54,598 bases of DNA from JAKSSE01 sp045597645 (GTDB lineage Bacteria; Bacillota; Clostridia; Lachnospirales; Lachnospiraceae), in contig JAZLKM010000060.1 of assembly GCA_045597645.1 (NCBI GenBank), forward strand, positions 1 through 54,598. Reading direction: 5' to 3'. The notes below the pieces were generated by a model, which ran no database searches, had not been told where the DNA came from, and worked only from the letters and a program-made list of their open reading frames with translations. Position numbers and translations under genes: made by a program. How positions within the stretch are numbered: position 1 is the first letter of the stretch; each line of letters begins with the position of its first letter. Shown piece after piece: positions 42,431 to 50,884 of the stretch.

Positions 42431-44491
42431 ATGGGTAAGGCTCTCTATATAGCAGAGAAGCCCAGTGTAACAGCTCAGTTTGTGGATGCACTGGATGCTA
42501 ATGTTTCAAATCATAATGGATACAAAGAATCGAGCGACGCAATTTTCACATGGTGCGTAGGACATCTTGTGACAATGAGTTACCCGGATGCTTATGATCC
42601 TAATTTAAAAAGATGGCAGCTTGATACGCTGCCTTTTTTGCCTGCTGAATTTAAATACGAGGTAATAGGAGCAGTATCTGAACAATTTAAAATAGTATCT
42701 GGACTGCTCAATAGGTCGGATGTTGATACCATATATGTATGCACGGACTCGGGGCGCGAGGGTGAATATATATACAGACTTGTGGATCAGATGGCGAACG
42801 TGCCAGACACCAAGGCAAAAAAACGTGTATGGATTAACTCGCAGACTAAGGATGAGATTTTGCGAGGTATAAAAGAAGCCAAGGATATCTCTGAATATGA
42901 CAATATTGCGGCATCAGCTTATCTTCGTGCCAAAGAGGATTATCTGATGGGCATTAATTTCTCCAGAGTGCTGAGCCTTAAATTTGGAGGAGCGCTGCAA
43001 CGCACACTTGGAGAACAAAAATATGGGGCCATAGCCATAGGTCGTGTAATGACCTGCGTTTTGGGAATGGTAGTTAGACGTGAGCGCGAAATAAGGGACT
43101 TTGTCGACACACCTTTTTACAGAGTTTTATCCAATAGTAATATAGATGGAATGACAATTGATGCCGAGTGGAAGGCTGTGCCGGGGAGCAAGTATGAGAA
43201 TGCACCGGAGCTATATAAGGAAAATGGCTTCAAAAAGCGCGAAGATGCTGAGAAGCTAACTGAATATTTATGCGGACAGCCACTGACGTTTGATGAGGAG
43301 TCAAAAGCAAAATTTCCATGCAATGCAGTAATAGATAAGCTAGAGAAGAAGACAGAGAAGAAGAATCCGCCACTTCTATATAACCTGGCAGAGCTTCAAA
43401 ATGACTGTTCTAGAATGTTTAAAATAAACCCGGATCAGACTTTGGAGATAATACAGGAGCTGTATGAAAAGAAGCTTTGTACATACCCTCGAACTGATGC
43501 CAGAGTACTTTCTACAGCGGTTGCAAAGGAGATAGGTAAGAATCTGGGCGGACTGTCGTCTCTTCCGGAATACAGAGGACTGTGTAGTCAGATAATGGAG
43601 CTTGGCAGCTACAAGAATATAGCCAAGACCAAGTATACCGATGACAGCAAGATAACAGACCACTATGCCATTATTCCAACTGGCCAGGGATTGTCTGCAC
43701 TAAAGAGCTTAGGGGAGCTACAGTCAAAGGTATATGAGGCAATTGTAAGGCGATTTTTGGCAATCTTTTTCCCGGCGGCAGAGTACAAAAAAGTGGCGCT
43801 CACTATAGGCATTAATGGAGAAAAGCTTACTGCTAACTTTAAAATGCTGGATAAGCCTGGATATCTGGATGTAATGAAGTATTCGTTCTTCAAGGATAAG
43901 CAGGAGGAGCCCAAAAAGTCAGGTGACGATGAAGAAGAAGTGGTCGCTGGCGCTGACAGTATGAAGTACTTGGAGTCGCTGAAAAAGGGAATGGAATTTG
44001 CCGTTGATGGTTTCGCTATAAAGGAGGGTAAGACAAGCCCGCCGAAGCGATACAATTCGGGATCGATAATACTTGCTATGGAAAATGCAGGACAGCTTAT
44101 AGAAGATGAGGAGCTGCGTAGCCAGATAAAAGGAAGCGGTATAGGAACCTCTGCTACCAGAGCAGGCATAATAACGAAGCTTTGTAATATCGCATATTTG
44201 TCGCTCAACAAGAAGACGCAGATACTGACACCGACCTTAAAGGGTGAGATAATATACGATATTGTAGAATATTCGATGAAACAAATGCTTAATGCGGAGT
44301 TAACTGCCAGCTGGGAGAAGGGGCTGACGCAGGTAGCTGAGGGCTCGATATCAGAGGAAGAGTATCTGCTTAAGCTTAAGGCTTTTATATCAAAGCGAAC
44401 AGATAATGTTAAGGTGCTAAGGAACACTGGCATTATTGAGGCAAGCTATAAGAAAAGTTCACCTTTTTACAAGGTTAATAGCAAGAAATAA
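42431..44491 (+). CDS. topB: Type IA topoisomerase, TopB family
   Basis: A 686-residue topoisomerase III-like enzyme that decatenates and relaxes DNA. TOPRIM domain begins YIAEKPS (Glu9); catalytic tyrosine lies in CTYPRTDAR near residue 355. The TOPRIM acidic motif reads CTDSGREGE (104-112): the second Asp of DxD is replaced by Gly108, unlike E. coli TopB DPDREG. The C-terminus is short, with no zinc fingers. It starts three bases after the DUF234-type gene, with no clear ribosome site, so it may depend on coupling. TopB relatives in Firmicutes are often element-borne, but here codon use is ordinary. Confidence 0.85.
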   Translation: MGKALYIAEKPSVTAQFVDALDANVSNHNGYKESSDAIFTWCVGHLVTMSYPDAYDPNLKRWQLDTLPFLPAEFKYEVIGAVSEQFKIVSGLLNRSDVDTIYVCTDSGREGEYIYRLVDQMANVPDTKAKKRVWINSQTKDEILRGIKEAKDISEYDNIAASAYLRAKEDYLMGINFSRVLSLKFGGALQRTLGEQKYGAIAIGRVMTCVLGMVVRREREIRDFVDTPFYRVLSNSNIDGMTIDAEWKAVPGSKYENAPELYKENGFKKREDAEKLTEYLCGQPLTFDEESKAKFPCNAVIDKLEKKTEKKNPPLLYNLAELQNDCSRMFKINPDQTLEIIQELYEKKLCTYPRTDARVLSTAVAKEIGKNLGGLSSLPEYRGLCSQIMELGSYKNIAKTKYTDDSKITDHYAIIPTGQGLSALKSLGELQSKVYEAIVRRFLAIFFPAAEYKKVALTIGINGEKLTANFKMLDKPGYLDVMKYSFFKDKQEEPKKSGDDEEEVVAGADSMKYLESLKKGMEFAVDGFAIKEGKTSPPKRYNSGSIILAMENAGQLIEDEELRSQIKGSGIGTSATRAGIITKLCNIAYLSLNKKTQILTPTLKGEIIYDIVEYSMKQMLNAELTASWEKGLTQVAEGSISEEEYLLKLKAFISKRTDNVKVLRNTGIIEASYKKSSPFYKVNSKK

Positions 44492-44538
44492 TCAGGTGAA
44501 TTTCAACATAAGGCGGTTGGGAAATAAAAATATTACTC

Positions 44539-44567
44539 TTCCCTAATGTATATTTATTCGTTATAAT
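44539..44567 (+). promoter_or_regulatory. Likely promoter of ilvN
   Basis: A perfect TATAAT at 44562-44567; the -35 (TTCCCT, 44539-44544) is poor. It starts the branched-chain block. Confidence 0.4.
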
Positions 44568-44593
44568 AGTTGGGTTGAAAGTGGGGCAATATT

Positions 44594-45091
44594 ATGAAGA
44601 TGTCATTTTCTATACTTGTTGAGAATAATTCTGGTGTATTAAGCCATGTGTCAGGCTTATTCTCAAGACGTGGATATAACATTGATAGCTTTTCAGCGGG
44701 AGTGACTGCTGATGACAGGTATACACGTATGACCATCGTGTGCAGTGGAGATGCGGAGATACTTGAGCAGATTGAGAAGCAGCTCGCCAAGCTTGAGGAT
44801 GTCATTGATATTAAAAAGCTTGAAGTTGGCAATTCTGTATGCCATGAGCTTATGATGGTTAAGCTGTCTGCAGCCGATGCTAAAAGCAGACAGGCGATAC
44901 TTACCATTGCAAATGTATATCACGCTGAAGTTGAGGATATGACAAAGGACTCAATAATTCTTGAAGTAATCGGTGGCCAGGACAAGCTGGAAGCATTTCT
45001 GGTGATGCTTGAGGATTATGAGATTCTGGAGCTGGCACGCACCGGTATCACAGGGCTCAATCGCGGCTGCGATGACGTTCTGAAGCTTTAA
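44594..45091 (+). CDS. ilvN: Acetolactate synthase small subunit
   Basis: A 165-residue regulatory subunit that gives valine feedback to acetolactate synthase. N-terminal ACT domain (SILVENNSGVLSHVSGLFSRRGYNI) and a C-terminal ALS small-subunit domain. Starts at 44594 or the nearby ATG at 44600 are both possible; GGGG at 44583-44586 is the only ribosome-like site. The catalytic subunit gene (ilvB) is not in this window. Followed by ilvC. Confidence 0.92.
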   Translation: MKMSFSILVENNSGVLSHVSGLFSRRGYNIDSFSAGVTADDRYTRMTIVCSGDAEILEQIEKQLAKLEDVIDIKKLEVGNSVCHELMMVKLSAADAKSRQAILTIANVYHAEVEDMTKDSIILEVIGGQDKLEAFLVMLEDYEILELARTGITGLNRGCDDVLKL

Positions 45092-45142
45092 TTTCGTATA
45101 ACTTGCCCATAGGGGCTCAAAATAAATGGAGGAAATAAAGAA

Positions 45143-46165
45143 ATGGCAGCACGTATTTTTTATCAGGAAGATTGCAACCTTGCAGCATTAGACGGCAAGA
45201 CCATCGCTATCATTGGTTATGGTAGCCAGGGCCATGCACATGCTCTTAACCTTAAGGAGTCTGGATGCAACGTTATCATCGGTCTCTATGAGGGCTCAAA
45301 GAGCTGGGACAAGGCTGTGAAGCAGGGATTTGACGTATATACTGCAGCTGAGGCTGCAAAGAAGGCAGATATCATCATGATTCTTATCAACGATGAGAAG
45401 CAGGCTGATCTCTACAAGAAGGATATTGAGCCGAACCTTGAGGCTGGCAACATGCTTATGTTCGCTCATGGTTTCAACATTCACTTCGGATGCATCAAGC
45501 CACCGGCAAATGTTGATGTAACCATGATTGCTCCTAAGGGACCTGGACACACTGTACGTTCAGAGTATCAGGCAGGAAAGGGCGTTCCATGTCTTATCGC
45601 TGTAGAGCAGGATGCTTCAGGCAAGGCATGGGATATTGCACTTGCATACGCACTTGGCATTGGCGGAGCAAGAGCAGGTGTACTTGAGACTAACTTCCGT
45701 ACTGAGACTGAGACCGACCTCTTCGGTGAGCAGGCTGTACTTTGCGGCGGTGTTTGCGCGCTTATGCAGGCTGGTTTTGAGACTCTTGTTGAGGCTGGAT
45801 ATGATGAGAGAAATGCATACTTCGAGTGCATCCATGAGATGAAGCTTATCGTTGACCTTATCTATCAGTCAGGCTTTGCTGGAATGAGATATTCAATCTC
45901 TAATACCGCTGAGTACGGTGATTACATTACCGGACCGAAGATTGTTACCGAGGATACCAAGAAGGCTATGAAGAAAATTCTTTCAGACATCCAGGATGGT
46001 ACCTTTGCAAAGGATTTCCTTCTCGACATGTCTACTGCAGGCCGTCAGGTACACTTCAATGCTATGCGCAAGCTTGCTGCTGAGCATCCATCAGAGAAGG
46101 TAGGCGAGGAAGTTCGTAAGCTTTACAGCTGGAACAACGAAGAGGACAAGTTCATCAATAATTAA
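45143..46165 (+). CDS. ilvC: Ketol-acid reductoisomerase
   Basis: A 340-residue class I KARI converting acetolactate to dihydroxy-isovalerate. GYGSQGHAHA is at 25-34; the metal-binding helices carry DLFGEQAVLCGG and YFECIHEMKLIVDL. The cofactor loop after the second strand reads GLYEGSKSW (47-55), where NADPH-specific enzymes normally have Arg in the RxGSxSW pattern. Acidic Glu50 in this loop raises the possibility of NADH use. Good GGAGG ribosome site. Codon use suggests high expression. A strong hairpin follows directly. Confidence 0.94.
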   Translation: MAARIFYQEDCNLAALDGKTIAIIGYGSQGHAHALNLKESGCNVIIGLYEGSKSWDKAVKQGFDVYTAAEAAKKADIIMILINDEKQADLYKKDIEPNLEAGNMLMFAHGFNIHFGCIKPPANVDVTMIAPKGPGHTVRSEYQAGKGVPCLIAVEQDASGKAWDIALAYALGIGGARAGVLETNFRTETETDLFGEQAVLCGGVCALMQAGFETLVEAGYDERNAYFECIHEMKLIVDLIYQSGFAGMRYSISNTAEYGDYITGPKIVTEDTKKAMKKILSDIQDGTFAKDFLLDMSTAGRQVHFNAMRKLAAEHPSEKVGEEVRKLYSWNNEEDKFINN

Positions 46166-46196
46166 GATGACAAGATAGTGAAACTATCTTGTCATC
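46166..46196 (+). promoter_or_regulatory. Strong hairpin directly after ilvC
   Basis: A 14 bp perfect stem GATGACAAGATAGT/ACTATCTTGTCATC (46166-46179/46183-46196) with a GAA loop, starting at the base after the stop codon. No T-run follows, so RNA 3'-end protection is likelier than termination. Confidence 0.7.
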
Positions 46197-46237
46197 GAAA
46201 AGATGAATTTCTGAAAATAAAGCCAAAATATATGAGG

Positions 46238-46269
46238 GGCATGGGACCATTTTGGGTCTCATGCCTTTT
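46238..46269 (+). terminator. Probable terminator or attenuator before leuS
   Basis: GGCATGGGACC (46238-46248) pairs with GGTCTCATGCC (46255-46265) with one G-U pair, then TTTT. The short T-run suggests incomplete stopping, leaving some read-through into leuS. Confidence 0.65.
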
Positions 46270-46299
46270 CCTAGAAAAAGACAGAAAGTAGAAAAGAAA

Positions 46300-48714
46300 A
46301 TGTCAGAACTTTACAATCACAAAGTCGTAGAGCCGAAATGGCAGAAATATTGGGAGGAGAATCAGACCTTTAAGACAGATGTCTGGGACTTTTCAAAGCC
46401 TAAATTTTATGCGCTTGATATGTTCCCATATCCGTCAGGAGTAGGTCTTCATGCAGGCCATCCAGAAGGATATACCGCAACAGATATTATGTCTCGAATG
46501 AAGAGAATGCAGGGCTATAATGTCCTACATCCGATGGGATATGATAGCTTCGGCCTTCCGGCAGAGCAGTACGCTGTTAATACCGGTAATCATCCAGCTA
46601 AGTTCACTGATGAGAATATACTTACATTCTCAAAGCAGCTTAAGGAGCTGGGATTCGACTATGACTGGACTAAGATGGTAGCTACATCTGATCCAAAGTT
46701 CTACAAGTGGACCCAGTGGATATTCAAGAAATTATATGAGGCGGGCTATGCAAAATATATTGATATGCCTGTAAACTGGTGCGAAGAGCTGGGTACAGTT
46801 TTATCAAATGATGAGGTAATTGACGGAAAATCAGAGCGTGGAGGCTACCCTGTTATCCGTAAAAATATGAAGCAGTGGGTAATCGACCAGCCTGCATTTG
46901 CAGAGAAGCTCCTTGACGGTCTTAACGAGATTGATTGGCCAGAGTCAACAAAGGAGATTCAGCGCAACTGGATTGGCAAGAGTACTGGTGTAGAGGTTGA
47001 TTTCAAGATAGTAGGTGGCGGAGAATTTTCTATATATACCACCTGTATCGAGACTATCTATGGTATCACCTTTATGGTACTTGCTCCGGATGGAGAGATT
47101 ACCAAGAGTCTTCTTGACAGAGTTGAAAATAGAGATGAAGTACAAGCTTACATCGACGAGACAATCAAGAAGAATGATATGGATCGTACTGAGCTCAACA
47201 AGGGCAAGAGCGGTTGCTGCCTGAAGGGAATATATGCAATCAATCCGGTTAATGGTAAGGAAGTGCCTGTATTTATCGGTGATTTCGTACTTGCCAGCTA
47301 TGGAACTGGTGCAGTTATGGCAGTTCCTAGCCATGATCAGCGTGACTACGAGTATGCTCAGGTGCACGGTCTTGAATATATCCAGGTAATTGAAGGTAAG
47401 GAAACCACAGAGTGTGCATTTGAGAAGCACGATTATCTTGGAAAAGGCTACAAGCTTATCAACTCAGAGGAGTTTGACGGACTTACAGTTGAGGAGGCCA
47501 AGGAGGCCATCACTGTAAAGCTCGAGAATATGGGCGTAGCGAGAAGAAAGACTAACTATCACTTTAGAGAGTGGATTTTCGCAAGACAGCGCTATTGGGG
47601 AGAGCCAGTACCGTGTGTATACAAGGAAGATGGCGAGATATACTTCATTCCAGATGAGGAGCTTCCTCTTGAGCTGCCGCTTCTTGATGATTACAAGGGC
47701 AAGAATGGCAAGGCACCTTTGGAAAATGCCACCGAGTGGAAAAAATATGATGCAAATGGCGTAAAGGGTACAAGAGAGACCTCGACAATGCCGGGTTCAG
47801 CAGGATCTTCATGGTATTACATGAGATACATTGATCCAAACAACGATAAGGAACTCTGCGATCCAGAGCTTTTGAAGCACTGGCTTCCGGTAGACCTGTA
47901 TGTAGGAGGACCGGAGCACGCAGTAGGACATCTTATGTATTCGCGTATATGGAACAGATTCCTATATGATCAGGGCATCTCGCCTGTCAAGGAACCATTC
48001 CAGAAGCTGGTTCACCAGGGCATGATTCTTGGCGAAAACGGTATCAAGATGGGAAAGAGATTCCCGGAGTTTGTAATAAATCCAAGCGATATCGTTGACG
48101 AACTCGGAGCTGATACTTTGAGACTTTACGAGATGTTCATGGGACCGATAGAGGTATCAAAGCCATGGAATTCTAACAATGTCCAGGGCGCTAGACGATT
48201 CATCAATCGTGTGTGGACATTTTTCAGCGAGGCTGAGAATATTGTAGATGACAATAATGGCAACTTAACCAGACTTTATCATCAGACTGTAAAGAAGGTT
48301 ACAAATGACTTCGAGCAGCTTGGCTACAATACAGCAATCAGCCAGATGATGATTTTTGTAAACGGCGTGTACAAGGAGGAGAAATGTCCTCGTGAGTATG
48401 CAGAGGGATTTGTAAAGATGTTCTCATGCATCTGTCCGCATATCGGTGAAGAGCTGTGGGAGAAGCTTGGACATGATAACACTATCGCATATGAGTCATG
48501 GCCGACCTACGATGAGGCTCTTACAATAGAAAATACTATCGAGATTGCAGTGCAGGTAAATGGAAAGGTGCGTGGAACTATTGAGGTACCTCGCGACATC
48601 ACAAACGCAGATGCAATTGCAGCAGCTAAGGATATGCTGGGAGATAGGCTTCAGGGCAATATAATCAAAGAAATCTATGTACCTGGAAGACTTGTAAACA
48701 TCGTTGCAAAATAA
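46300..48714 (+). CDS. leuS: Leucyl-tRNA synthetase
   Basis: An 804-residue class Ia synthetase. HIGH-like motif HAGH at 51-54 in YPSGVGLHAGHPEGY; editing domain in the middle; tryptophan-rich SSWYYMRYIDPNN; the KMSKS position reads KMGKR. The start at 46300 is chosen because an in-frame TTG at 46252 lies in the upstream hairpin. Placed between ilvC and leuCD, so leucine synthesis and charging are linked on the chromosome. Confidence 0.95.
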   Translation: MSELYNHKVVEPKWQKYWEENQTFKTDVWDFSKPKFYALDMFPYPSGVGLHAGHPEGYTATDIMSRMKRMQGYNVLHPMGYDSFGLPAEQYAVNTGNHPAKFTDENILTFSKQLKELGFDYDWTKMVATSDPKFYKWTQWIFKKLYEAGYAKYIDMPVNWCEELGTVLSNDEVIDGKSERGGYPVIRKNMKQWVIDQPAFAEKLLDGLNEIDWPESTKEIQRNWIGKSTGVEVDFKIVGGGEFSIYTTCIETIYGITFMVLAPDGEITKSLLDRVENRDEVQAYIDETIKKNDMDRTELNKGKSGCCLKGIYAINPVNGKEVPVFIGDFVLASYGTGAVMAVPSHDQRDYEYAQVHGLEYIQVIEGKETTECAFEKHDYLGKGYKLINSEEFDGLTVEEAKEAITVKLENMGVARRKTNYHFREWIFARQRYWGEPVPCVYKEDGEIYFIPDEELPLELPLLDDYKGKNGKAPLENATEWKKYDANGVKGTRETSTMPGSAGSSWYYMRYIDPNNDKELCDPELLKHWLPVDLYVGGPEHAVGHLMYSRIWNRFLYDQGISPVKEPFQKLVHQGMILGENGIKMGKRFPEFVINPSDIVDELGADTLRLYEMFMGPIEVSKPWNSNNVQGARRFINRVWTFFSEAENIVDDNNGNLTRLYHQTVKKVTNDFEQLGYNTAISQMMIFVNGVYKEEKCPREYAEGFVKMFSCICPHIGEELWEKLGHDNTIAYESWPTYDEALTIENTIEIAVQVNGKVRGTIEVPRDITNADAIAAAKDMLGDRLQGNIIKEIYVPGRLVNIVAK

Positions 48715-48726
48715 GGGGATAAGACT

Positions 48727-49986
48727 ATGGGAATGACAATGACACAGAAGATCCTTGCAGCACATGCAGGCCTCGAGTCAGTTAAGGCTGGTGACCTGAT
48801 TATGGCTAAGCTGGATCTGGTACTGGGAAATGATATTACTTCACCGGTAGCTATTCACGAAATTGAGAAGATGAAGACTGAAGGTGTCTTCGATAAGGAT
48901 AAGATAGCACTTGTAATGGATCATTTTGTACCAAACAAGGATATCAAATCAGCAGAGCATACCAAGTGCGTACGTGAATTTGCATGCAAAAACGACATTA
49001 CCAATTTCTTCGATGTAGGAGAAATGGGTATAGAGCATGCGTTGCTTCCTGAAAAAGGTCTTGCGGTGGCAGGTGACTGCATAATTGGAGCTGACTCACA
49101 TACTTGTACCTATGGTGCTTTGGGAGCATTTTCTACAGGTGTTGGTAGTACTGATATGGCAGCTGGTATGGCAACAGGCGAGGCGTGGTTCAAGGTACCG
49201 TCAGCTATCAAGTTCAATATAACCGGCAAGCCGGCACCATGGGTTAGCGGTAAGGATGTAATCCTTCACATCATCGGAATGATAGGTGTGGATGGAGCAC
49301 TCTACAAATCAATGGAGTTTGTAGGAGATGGCATCAAGTACTTGACTATGGACGACAGACTTTCAATCGCAAATATGGCTATTGAGGCTGGCGGAAAGAA
49401 TGGTATTTTCCCGGTTGATGAGCTTACTCTTGAGTATCTCAAGGAGCACACTACCAGAGAGTACAAGGTGTTTGAGGCAGATGCAGACGCGCAGTACGAT
49501 GAGGAGTATACAATTGATTTGTCTACACTTCGTCCAACTGTATCATTCCCACACCTTCCTGAGAATACTAAGACTATCGATGAGGTAGGAGAGGTAAAGA
49601 TTGACCAGGTAGTTATCGGTTCATGTACTAATGGACGTATGGAAGACCTTAGAATTGCAGCAGAAATCCTTCAGGGCAAAAAGGTAAAGAAGGGTGTACG
49701 TGTAATTGTTATACCGGCTACTCAGAAAATATATCTTGAGGCCATGGAAAAAGGATATCTTCGTACATTCATAGAGGCAGGTGCAGTAGTATCAACTCCG
49801 ACCTGCGGACCATGTCTGGGCGGATACATGGGAGTACTTGCAGCTGGAGAGCGCTGCGTATCTACCACCAACAGGAACTTTGTAGGCCGTATGGGACATG
49901 TAGATTCTGAAGTATATCTTGCAAGCCCTGCCGTATGTGCAGCAAGCGCTATTACAGGCAAGATTTCTTCACCTGAGGAGGTATAA
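48727..49986 (+). CDS. leuC: 3-isopropylmalate dehydratase large subunit
   Basis: A 419-residue aconitase-superfamily subunit of isopropylmalate isomerase in leucine synthesis. Fe-S cysteines lie in GSCTNGR and TPTCGPCLGG; GADSHTCTYGALGAFSTGVG is the substrate and cluster region near residues 118-137. Short LeuC type as in archaea and Clostridia. A GGGG ribosome-like site precedes the ATG. leuD follows one base after the stop. Confidence 0.95.
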   Translation: MGMTMTQKILAAHAGLESVKAGDLIMAKLDLVLGNDITSPVAIHEIEKMKTEGVFDKDKIALVMDHFVPNKDIKSAEHTKCVREFACKNDITNFFDVGEMGIEHALLPEKGLAVAGDCIIGADSHTCTYGALGAFSTGVGSTDMAAGMATGEAWFKVPSAIKFNITGKPAPWVSGKDVILHIIGMIGVDGALYKSMEFVGDGIKYLTMDDRLSIANMAIEAGGKNGIFPVDELTLEYLKEHTTREYKVFEADADAQYDEEYTIDLSTLRPTVSFPHLPENTKTIDEVGEVKIDQVVIGSCTNGRMEDLRIAAEILQGKKVKKGVRVIVIPATQKIYLEAMEKGYLRTFIEAGAVVSTPTCGPCLGGYMGVLAAGERCVSTTNRNFVGRMGHVDSEVYLASPAVCAASAITGKISSPEEV

Positions 49987-49987
49987 T

Positions 49988-50476
49988 ATGAAGGCAGCAC
50001 ACGGAACCGTATTTAAGTATGGCGATAATGTAGATACCGACGTAATCATCCCGGCTAGATATCTAAATAGCTCAGATGCTAAGGAATTGGCAGCTCACTG
50101 CATGGAAGATATCGATAAGGATTTTGTAAAAAATGTTAAAGCTGGAGATATTATTGTAGCAAATAAGAACTTTGGATGCGGCTCATCAAGAGAGCATGCA
50201 CCACTTTCTATTAAAGCTGCAGGCGTAAGCTGTGTAATAGCAGAGACTTTTGCTCGAATTTTCTATCGCAATGCAATCAACATTGGATTGCCTATTATCG
50301 AGTGCGAGTCAGCTGCAAAGGAAATTGCAAATGGCGATGTAATCAGCATTGATTTTGACAGTGGTGTCATTACTGATGAGACTACAGGCAAGACATATCA
50401 GGGACAGGCATTCCCGCCGTTTATGCAGAAGATAATTGATTGCGAGGGCCTGGTTAACTATATTAACCAGAAGTAG
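49988..50476 (+). CDS. leuD: 3-isopropylmalate dehydratase small subunit
   Basis: A 162-residue swivel-domain partner of LeuC. Typical: KYGDNVDTDVIIPARYL at the N-terminus and NKNFGCGSSREHAP. The ribosome site GAGGAGG lies in the last codons of leuC and fixes the ATG at 49988; an earlier in-frame ATG inside leuC is rejected. leuA and leuB are not in this window. Confidence 0.95.
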   Translation: MKAAHGTVFKYGDNVDTDVIIPARYLNSSDAKELAAHCMEDIDKDFVKNVKAGDIIVANKNFGCGSSREHAPLSIKAAGVSCVIAETFARIFYRNAINIGLPIIECESAAKEIANGDVISIDFDSGVITDETTGKTYQGQAFPPFMQKIIDCEGLVNYINQK

Positions 50477-50491
50477 TAGAGTAGTAGACCT

Positions 50492-50878
50492 ATGAAGGAT
50501 AACTTTGAACAGTACACTCCTTGGGGAGTAATAAAATATGTTCCGGGTTTTCGCACAGGAAAGCTGTGGAAAATGCTATTATCAAGCCTCATCTATGCGG
50601 CATTGATGTTTATATCAATCATAAATATGCAGGAATTTAGAGGTACTGGAACCCTTCCGTACATAATAGCACTCGTAGGAGTGGCATTTTGGCTGTGGGT
50701 GGGACCGCTGGTGATAGCAGATGTGGCATACTGGACCAAGAAGGTGAAGATATTCTCACGAATGGGAAAAGCACCTCTTGTAATCTGTAGGACCTGGTTT
50801 GGAACGATGTTCATTTCATTTGGCTATTATCTTGTGATTTTTGCAGGAGAGATGGCTGGCCTAGAGCAGATGCAATAA
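50492..50878 (+). CDS. Small membrane protein of unknown function
   Basis: A 128-residue protein with three hydrophobic segments (about 28-45, 56-80 and 100-119) and basic loops. I recognise no family. It follows leuD by 15 bp, with weak ribosome-site signal, and is probably the last gene of the leu message. An ordinary start, clean frame and neighbour-like codon use support it as real. Confidence 0.65.
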   Translation: MKDNFEQYTPWGVIKYVPGFRTGKLWKMLLSSLIYAALMFISIINMQEFRGTGTLPYIIALVGVAFWLWVGPLVIADVAYWTKKVKIFSRMGKAPLVICRTWFGTMFISFGYYLVIFAGEMAGLEQMQ

Positions 50879-50884
50879 AAATAA

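Noticed and set aside
43663..44433. Long open frame (256 codons) on the minus strand
   Set aside because: Lies wholly within topB in antisense, Ser/Ile-rich composition with no family, no ribosome site; a shadow of topB codon bias.
44492..44593. Leader-peptide attenuator or T-box before ilvN
   Set aside because: About 100 bases with no run of branched-chain codons and no clear terminator; only a weak GGGAA/TTCCC pairing.
46166..46299. T-box leucine riboswitch before leuS
   Set aside because: The region is only about 130 bases, has no AGGGTGG-type T-box sequence or stem I; two simple hairpins explain it.
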